Translations under genes and position numbers: made by a program
Source of the DNA: Gemmatimonadota bacterium
GTDB taxonomy: Bacteria; Gemmatimonadota; Gemmatimonadetes; Longimicrobiales; Gaopeijiaceae
Length of the DNA: 64,000 nt
Direction of reading: 5' to 3'
NCBI GenBank assembly: GCA_022340865.1
Contig: JAJDNC010000010.1
Span: 22,382 to 86,381, forward strand
Notes under the pieces: model-generated
Seen by the model: only the letters and a program-made list of their open reading frames with translations
Told to the model about the DNA's origin: nothing
Database searches by the model: none
In this document: positions 59,702 through 64,000 of the stretch, in pieces
Layout of the letters: each line of letters starts with the position of its first letter
Position numbering within the stretch: position 1 is the stretch's first letter

Positions 59702-60007
59702 ATGACGGCGGAGGACTTGAGACACCGTGTGCTGGCCGAGGGCATCGTCACGCTGGAGAGCGCGGATTGGGAGCGGCTCGGAGGCTCCTTCGACGAGGTC
59801 GAGCGCCACGACACCTTCATCGCCGGGGATCTCATCATCGCCCGAAGCGGCGATGTGCTGATGGCGGTGGAGAGGCCGACAGCCGGCAAGCGGGTGATCC
59901 GGCGACTCACCGACGAGAGCGAGGCCCGCGCATTCGTCAGGGACAGGCTCGACACGTACGAGCGGATGTGGGACGGGTGCGGGTGCAAGGTGGACTACTA
60001 CCGCTGA
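59702..60007 (+). CDS. Small protein of unknown function
   Basis: 101 aa from ATG at 59702 (AAGGTGA six bases before); a GTG at 59693 is in frame too. No signal or membrane segment. Contains VERHDTFIAGDLIIARSGDV, LMAVERPTAGKRVIRRL and ends WDGCGCKVDYYR with a CGC pair. No family recognised. It starts 21 bases after the ferredoxin-methyltransferase stop and is probably co-transcribed; a hairpin follows. Confidence 0.75.
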   Translation: MTAEDLRHRVLAEGIVTLESADWERLGGSFDEVERHDTFIAGDLIIARSGDVLMAVERPTAGKRVIRRLTDESEARAFVRDRLDTYERMWDGCGCKVDYYR

Positions 60008-60008
60008 G

Positions 60009-60030
60009 GGGCCCGAGGCCGTCCGGGCCC
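60009..60030 (+). terminator. Hairpin after the 101-aa gene
   Basis: GGGCCCG (60009-60015) pairs perfectly with CGGGCCC (60024-60030) over an eight-base loop, directly behind the stop codon at 60007. No T-run. Confidence 0.45.
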
Positions 60031-60128
60031 GGCAAGGTCCACGCCCCAGGTATCGTCCTTGCGAAACGTCCCTGCGCATCGGATGTTTCCAAAACCAATC
60101 CATCACAAGACCGCTGCCCCGAGTCTCC

Positions 60129-61523
60129 ATGAGCCCTTTGGTCTCACGGCTGAATCAGACCCTTGAGGGTTCCTTTCACCTCGAGGCGCTGATCGCCGAC
60201 GGCGTCATCGCCTCGGTCTACGAGGCCGAGGAGCTCGGGGGCCACCGCAGGGTGGCGTTGCGAGTGCTGAGGCCGGAGTTGGCGGCGGTGGTGGAGGCGA
60301 GGCGGTTCCTCGCCGAGATGGAGAAGACGAAGCGTCTCGCGCACCCCAACATCCTGAAGCTCATCGAGACCGGGGAGCGGGACGGCTTCATCTACTACGT
60401 AGTACCCCTTCTGGACGGAGAGAGCCTGCGCGACCGACTGCGTCGCGTGACCAGGTTCCCCGTCGCGGAGGCGGTGAGCATCGCATCGAGCATCGGCGAT
60501 GCCCTGCACCACGCCCATGAGCTGGGCCTGATGCACGGCGACATCAAGCCTGCGAACATCCTCTTCCACGCCGGCGAGCCCATGCTCTCCTCCTTCGGCC
60601 TGGCGCGGGCCGTGGGGGCCGCGGGCGCACGGCTCACCGAGCTGGACCTCTCCGTCGGCACGCCGTACTACATGAGTCCGGAGCGGGCCATGGCTGCGCC
60701 GGACGTGGGACGCGCCAGTGAGCTCTATTCCCTGGCGTGCGTCCTGTATGAGATGCTGGTGGGCTCTCCCCCGTTCGTGGGCTCCACGGCCCAGATCGTG
60801 CTCGGCGAGGCCGTCCGGTCACGGCCGGTGCCGCCCATCCAGCGCCGGGCGAAAGTACCGCTCAACGTCGACGCCGCCTTGCGGAAAGCGCTGGAGAAGC
60901 GCCCTTCGGATCGCTTCGAGTCCTGCCGCGCGTTCGTCGAGGCTTTGGCCGACCCGAGGTTCTCGCACGAGGACGCCACTGCCTCCATGCACTCGAAGGG
61001 CAAGTCGGACGAGGCGCCGATGCCGTCCGCGAAGAGCGTTCTGGATGCGCTGGAGGCGGTGAAAGCCACCGGCGACGGGAATGCCGCGCTGGCTGAAGGA
61101 GGGGGGTCCGGTACGGACGGATCCGGGCCGGCGCTGCCGGACGGCTCCCCTCGCCCGTTGCGGGCGGGCGCACCGGCCCCGGCGCGACACGCCGACAGGT
61201 TGCTGGTGAAGGAGGACGAGGCCATCCGCTTCATCAACGTCGATGAGATCTGTTGGGTGGAGTCCGAGAGGAACTACCTGCGTATCCACACCGCCACCTC
61301 GGAGTATCTGGTTCGGCGGCGCATCGGGGATCTCGAGGCGCAGCTCGATCCGAAGCGCTTCAGGCGCATCCATCGATCCACCATCGTGAACCTCGATTCC
61401 GTGGACCGTCTCGTTCCCTGGTTCAGCGGCGGGTATCTGGTGCACCTGCGCTCGGGGGAGGAGCTGAAGCTGAGCCGAGGATACGCCAACAAGCTCTTCG
61501 GCCAGGTCGGCAAGACGTTGTGA
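60129..61523 (+). CDS. Protein pseudokinase fused to a LytTR DNA-binding domain
   Basis: 464 aa. Residues 12-275 follow a bacterial Ser/Thr kinase (PknB-like) from end to end, but key residues are changed. The Gly loop is degenerate (IADGVIASVY), the ATP Lys is Arg45 (VALRVL), HRD is HGD (136-138) and DFG is SFG (155-157). Asn143 and the SPE of the activation segment (MSPERA) remain. Loss of both Lys and the metal-binding Asp suggests no catalysis. A Gly/Pro-rich linker (about 325-350) leads to a LytTR domain (about 358-460: EICWVESERNYLRIHTATSE, FRRIHRSTIVNLDSVDRL), which binds DNA. It may be a ligand- or phosphoprotein-reading transcription factor. Not membrane-bound. Confidence 0.88.
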   Translation: MSPLVSRLNQTLEGSFHLEALIADGVIASVYEAEELGGHRRVALRVLRPELAAVVEARRFLAEMEKTKRLAHPNILKLIETGERDGFIYYVVPLLDGESLRDRLRRVTRFPVAEAVSIASSIGDALHHAHELGLMHGDIKPANILFHAGEPMLSSFGLARAVGAAGARLTELDLSVGTPYYMSPERAMAAPDVGRASELYSLACVLYEMLVGSPPFVGSTAQIVLGEAVRSRPVPPIQRRAKVPLNVDAALRKALEKRPSDRFESCRAFVEALADPRFSHEDATASMHSKGKSDEAPMPSAKSVLDALEAVKATGDGNAALAEGGGSGTDGSGPALPDGSPRPLRAGAPAPARHADRLLVKEDEAIRFINVDEICWVESERNYLRIHTATSEYLVRRRIGDLEAQLDPKRFRRIHRSTIVNLDSVDRLVPWFSGGYLVHLRSGEELKLSRGYANKLFGQVGKTL

Positions 61524-61958
61524 GCGGACCGGCCGCGGCTCCGCGGCCCTCCCGATGAACGAACGGCCCCGGGGAGGCACTCCCGGGGCCGTCGCCAATC
61601 CATCCACGGAGAAGCTCTTGCTTCTTCGGAGGCGGCCTCTCGACCACCGTCGAGACCGAATATGATCCGGAGCGCCGCCCGGGGTCAGGCCGGTCGGGAC
61701 GGAGTGCGTTTCGCCGGTACGAAGCGTCGGGAGGAGGCGTCCGGCGGGCAAATCCCCCGGCAAGGGGAGTGCCCGGGCCCGGGCCACCATTCGTCCCCTA
61801 CATCTGTACCTCGTCCCCTCTATCGTCGTTCAGCCCCCGTTCTGTCGCGATTGCCACAGAAGTAGATGCATCATGACGTGCTCAAGTGGTCTTCCGTTTG
61901 AGCTGCTATGGAGAGGTGGGGACGTGGGGTGGTGATCCCTTTCTCCTGAGGAGGCTGT
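61524..61958. other. 435-base spacer upstream of the SusC-like gene
   Basis: Begins with two hairpins behind the pseudokinase gene (61531-61548 and 61563-61592). The rest (61600-61958) has no supported gene. The part just before the receptor gene (61780-61940) is less GC-rich and likely holds its promoter, but I cannot pick a convincing -35/-10 pair. Confidence 0.4.
61531..61592 (+). terminator. Two successive hairpins after the pseudokinase-LytTR gene
   Basis: GGCCGCGG/CCGCGGCC (61531-61548, two-base loop) and ACGGCCCCGGGGAG/CTCCCGGGGCCGT (61563-61592, one bulged G, short loop). They directly follow the stop at 61523. No T-runs, as elsewhere in this high-GC window. Confidence 0.5.
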
Positions 61959-64000
61959 ATGCCTGGATCAGTTGTCCGCACAGGGCGCGGTGCCCGGCGA
62001 GGGCACTGGGTCACGGGGCTGCTCGCCGTGGCGGTGTGGGGGCTGTTGGGCCCCACGTCGGTGGCGGCACAGACCGGAGCCATCACCGGCACGGTCACGA
62101 ACAGCAAGACGGGCCAGCCGCTGCCGGCGGCACAGGTGAGCGTCGAGGGAACCGGCCTCGGCGCTTTGACACAACCCAACGGTAAGTTCCTGATTCTCAA
62201 AGTCCCGGCTGGGACCTACACGGTGGACGCGGTCCTCATCGGATACGCGAACGCGTCGGTGCAGGTGACGGTCGCGGACGGTCAGTCCGCGGTGGCGGAC
62301 ATGAAGATGGTGCCGCAGGCGGTGTCGCTGTCGGAGATCGTAGTGACGGGGGTGGCGGCGGCGACACAGCGTGCGAAGCTGCCGTTCCACGTGGACCAGG
62401 TGCGCGCGTCGGACCTCCCGGTGCCGACGCCGACGGTGGGCGGAGCGCTGGCAGGTAAGGTGGCCGGCGTGATGGTCGTGGGCGGCACGGGCCGTCCAGG
62501 TACGGCGCCGGACATCCTGCTGCGGGGCCCGACGAGTATCGACGCCAACGGGCGGGCCCAGGGCCCGCTCTACGTGGTGGACGGTGTGATCCTGGGCTCG
62601 AGCCTGGTTGACCTGGACGCGCTGGACATCAAGAGCATCGAGATCGTGAAGGGTGCCGCGGCAGCGTCGCTGTACGGGTCGCGCGCGGCGGCCGGCGTGA
62701 TCCAGATCACCACGAAGCGCGGCACGTCCATGGCCGACGGCGTGGTCCACTACACGGTGCGCAGCGAGTACGGTCAGAACCGTCTGCCGTCGACGCCGAA
62801 GTCGCTGCTGGCCAAGTACCAGCCGTACCTGGTGGACTCGAACGGGCTGTTCATCGACAACAAGGGCAATCACTGCCAGTACCTGCTGTGCCAGGGCGAT
62901 TTCGTGTTTGCGGGGAACGCCGCGTGGGCGAACGGCGCGGCGGGAAACTCGTGGAACACGGTGCAGGACATTCCGTGGCCCGGTAAGACGTACGACCAGG
63001 TGGCGCGGTTCTTCGAGACGGGTCAGTACCTGCAGAACTACGTGTCGGCCGAGGGCCGCTCGGGAGCGACGAACTTCGACGTGTCGGTCTCGAACCTGCA
63101 GGACGGGGCGGTGATGCCCGGTGACGTCGCGTTCAACCGGACGAACCTGCGGGTGAACGTGGACCAGGCGGTATCGGAGAAGATACAGGTGCAGGCGAGC
63201 GGCTTCTACAGCCGTTCGGAGGCGCCCAACTCGAACGGCCCGATGTTCGAGCTGACGCGCATGCCGGCGGGCACGAACCTGCTGGCGCCGGATCCGTTCG
63301 ACTCCACGCAGATCGTGCTGCAGGCGGACCCGCACAACAGCGAGGCCGCGAACCCGATCTACGAGGCGACGCACCAGACGCACACGAGAGCGCGTGGGCG
63401 GTTCCTGGGAAGCACGAACATCCGGTACTCGCCGACAACTTGGCTCGACATCGACGCCAACGGGAGCTACGACCGGCTGGACCAGGATGTCCTCAACCTG
63501 TACCCGAAGGGGTACCGGACGACGAGGCCGAGCTCCTCGCTGAACAACGGCAACATCAGCAAGTCGCGGAGTCGGACCGAGGCGTCGAACGCCAGCCTGA
63601 CGGCGACGATGCGCCGGACCGTGATGAACAACGTCCACACGACGACGACGCTGCGGTACCTCTACGAGGACGACGAGAACATCGGCTACAACGCCAGCAG
63701 CTACGACTTCGCGGTGGGGGGCGTGCCGACGCTGTCGAACACGGACCAGACGAACGTGCGGGCGGGCTCGAGCCAGACGTCGATCAAGGCGGACGGGTAC
63801 TTCCTGGACGAGATGGTCGACATCAACAGCAAGTACGAGCTGGACGCGCTGATCCGTAACGACGGGAGCTCGCTGTTCGGGTCCGCCGAGCGGCGGCAGT
63901 GGTACTACCGTGTGGCGGGCGCGTGGCGGCTGACGCAGGAGCCGTGGTTCCACATCAACGGCCTGAACGAGCTGAAGCTGCACTACGCGCTGGGCACGGC
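61959..64000 (+). CDS. SusC/RagA-type TonB-dependent outer-membrane receptor (3' end cut)
   Basis: At least 680 aa, open to the window end; ATG at 61959 with GAGGAGG upstream. Signal peptide (GLLAVAVWGLLGPTSVAAQ), then a carboxypeptidase-D-regulatory-like domain (ITGTVTNSKTGQPLPAAQVS, FLILKVPAGTYTVDAVLIGY), which is the SusC mark. A short TonB-box-like stretch (SLSEIVVTGVAA) and the plug follow: DLPVPTPTVGGALAGKVAGV, GPLYVVDGVIL, LDALDIKSIEIVKGAAAASL and YGSRAAAGVIQITTKRG. The barrel begins after about residue 260. It imports oligosaccharides or peptides with a SusD partner, which would lie beyond the window. Codons are biased to GCG, GTG, ACG and CTG, so the opposite strand also reads open. 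Confidence 0.95.
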   Translation, partial: MPGSVVRTGRGARRGHWVTGLLAVAVWGLLGPTSVAAQTGAITGTVTNSKTGQPLPAAQVSVEGTGLGALTQPNGKFLILKVPAGTYTVDAVLIGYANASVQVTVADGQSAVADMKMVPQAVSLSEIVVTGVAAATQRAKLPFHVDQVRASDLPVPTPTVGGALAGKVAGVMVVGGTGRPGTAPDILLRGPTSIDANGRAQGPLYVVDGVILGSSLVDLDALDIKSIEIVKGAAAASLYGSRAAAGVIQITTKRGTSMADGVVHYTVRSEYGQNRLPSTPKSLLAKYQPYLVDSNGLFIDNKGNHCQYLLCQGDFVFAGNAAWANGAAGNSWNTVQDIPWPGKTYDQVARFFETGQYLQNYVSAEGRSGATNFDVSVSNLQDGAVMPGDVAFNRTNLRVNVDQAVSEKIQVQASGFYSRSEAPNSNGPMFELTRMPAGTNLLAPDPFDSTQIVLQADPHNSEAANPIYEATHQTHTRARGRFLGSTNIRYSPTTWLDIDANGSYDRLDQDVLNLYPKGYRTTRPSSSLNNGNISKSRSRTEASNASLTATMRRTVMNNVHTTTTLRYLYEDDENIGYNASSYDFAVGGVPTLSNTDQTNVRAGSSQTSIKADGYFLDEMVDINSKYELDALIRNDGSSLFGSAERRQWYYRVAGAWRLTQEPWFHINGLNELKLHYALGT

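Noticed and set aside
61968..63983. Uninterrupted 671-codon frame on the minus strand across the SusC-like gene
   Set aside because: It mirrors the strongly biased codons of the receptor (GCG, GTG, ACG, CTG) and has no recognisable domain, signal or ribosome site.
1..64000. tRNA, rRNA, insertion sequences, integrases, toxin-antitoxin or defence genes
   Set aside because: I looked on both strands and saw no cloverleaf-like, transposase, nuclease or restriction signature; gene content is chromosomal throughout.

Overview
The window is about 69-70% GC by eye, densely coded, and shows no phage genes, integrases, transposases, tRNAs, rRNAs or CRISPR arrays. A SusC/RagA-type TonB-dependent receptor, several CAZyme genes, many histidine kinases, multiheme c-type cytochromes and Ku/LigD end joining together suggest a free-living Gram-negative bacterium. 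Gemmatimonadota is my best guess (inference from gene content and GC, not from a marker gene). 51 protein genes are supported; the first (histidine kinase) and last (SusC-like receptor) are cut by the window ends.

Layout. 1-9 kb is a signalling and respiratory island. It holds a Cache-type histidine kinase with a double-receiver regulator, then an opposing operon of a degenerate receiver-like protein, a membrane-anchored receiver and a 15-heme cytochrome c fused to a cytochrome b domain (like Geobacter CbcL). Next to it is an NtrC-type activator co-transcribed with a sensor kinase that carries its own c-type heme motifs in the periplasm. The spacer between operon and activator holds a weak -24/-12 promoter and two 17-bp inverted repeats placed like enhancer sites, so the island looks like a self-contained heme-sensing, sigma54-controlled electron-transfer circuit. 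9-11 kb: a MerR/TPR protein and Ku, the latter behind a perfect SOS-box-like palindrome. 11-21 kb: a TMTC-like glycosyltransferase, a cupredoxin lipoprotein, GH2, an AraC regulator, GH127 and GH97. 21-27 kb: LigD, uridine kinase, an MntR-like regulator, a two-gene pseudopilin operon and ApaG.

27-38 kb: a histone H1-like Lys/Ala-repeat protein, an unrecognised large protein with a possible broken signal peptide, a bacterial deoxyhypusine-synthase-like enzyme, TypA/BipA, then an operon of heme O synthase, a P1 peptidase and a PAS kinase, with a divergent TonB protein. 38-43 kb: a second cytochrome cluster (one-heme, four-heme, then eight-heme with TPRs). 43-53 kb: a radical SAM protein behind a promoter with an overlapping 20-bp palindrome, a CGGC protein, an NfeD-flotillin pair with a His-rich repeat, DUF488, thioredoxin, a membrane histidine kinase, an SDR and a GH15 glucoamylase. 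53-57 kb: an operon with a UPF0104 membrane protein, a sugar-type oxidoreductase, a class III aminotransferase and a methyltransferase.

57-64 kb: a histidine phosphatase, a ferredoxin-methyltransferase fusion behind a CRP/FNR-like site, a small unknown, a pseudokinase fused to a LytTR DNA-binding domain, and the SusC-like receptor. Themes that tie the window together are periplasmic electron transfer (28 CXXCH motifs in four cytochromes plus a heme-binding sensor and a heme O synthase), phospho-signalling (four histidine kinases and several receivers) and glycan use. Adjacent genes repeatedly overlap by four bases (GTGA or ATGA), which implies translational coupling.
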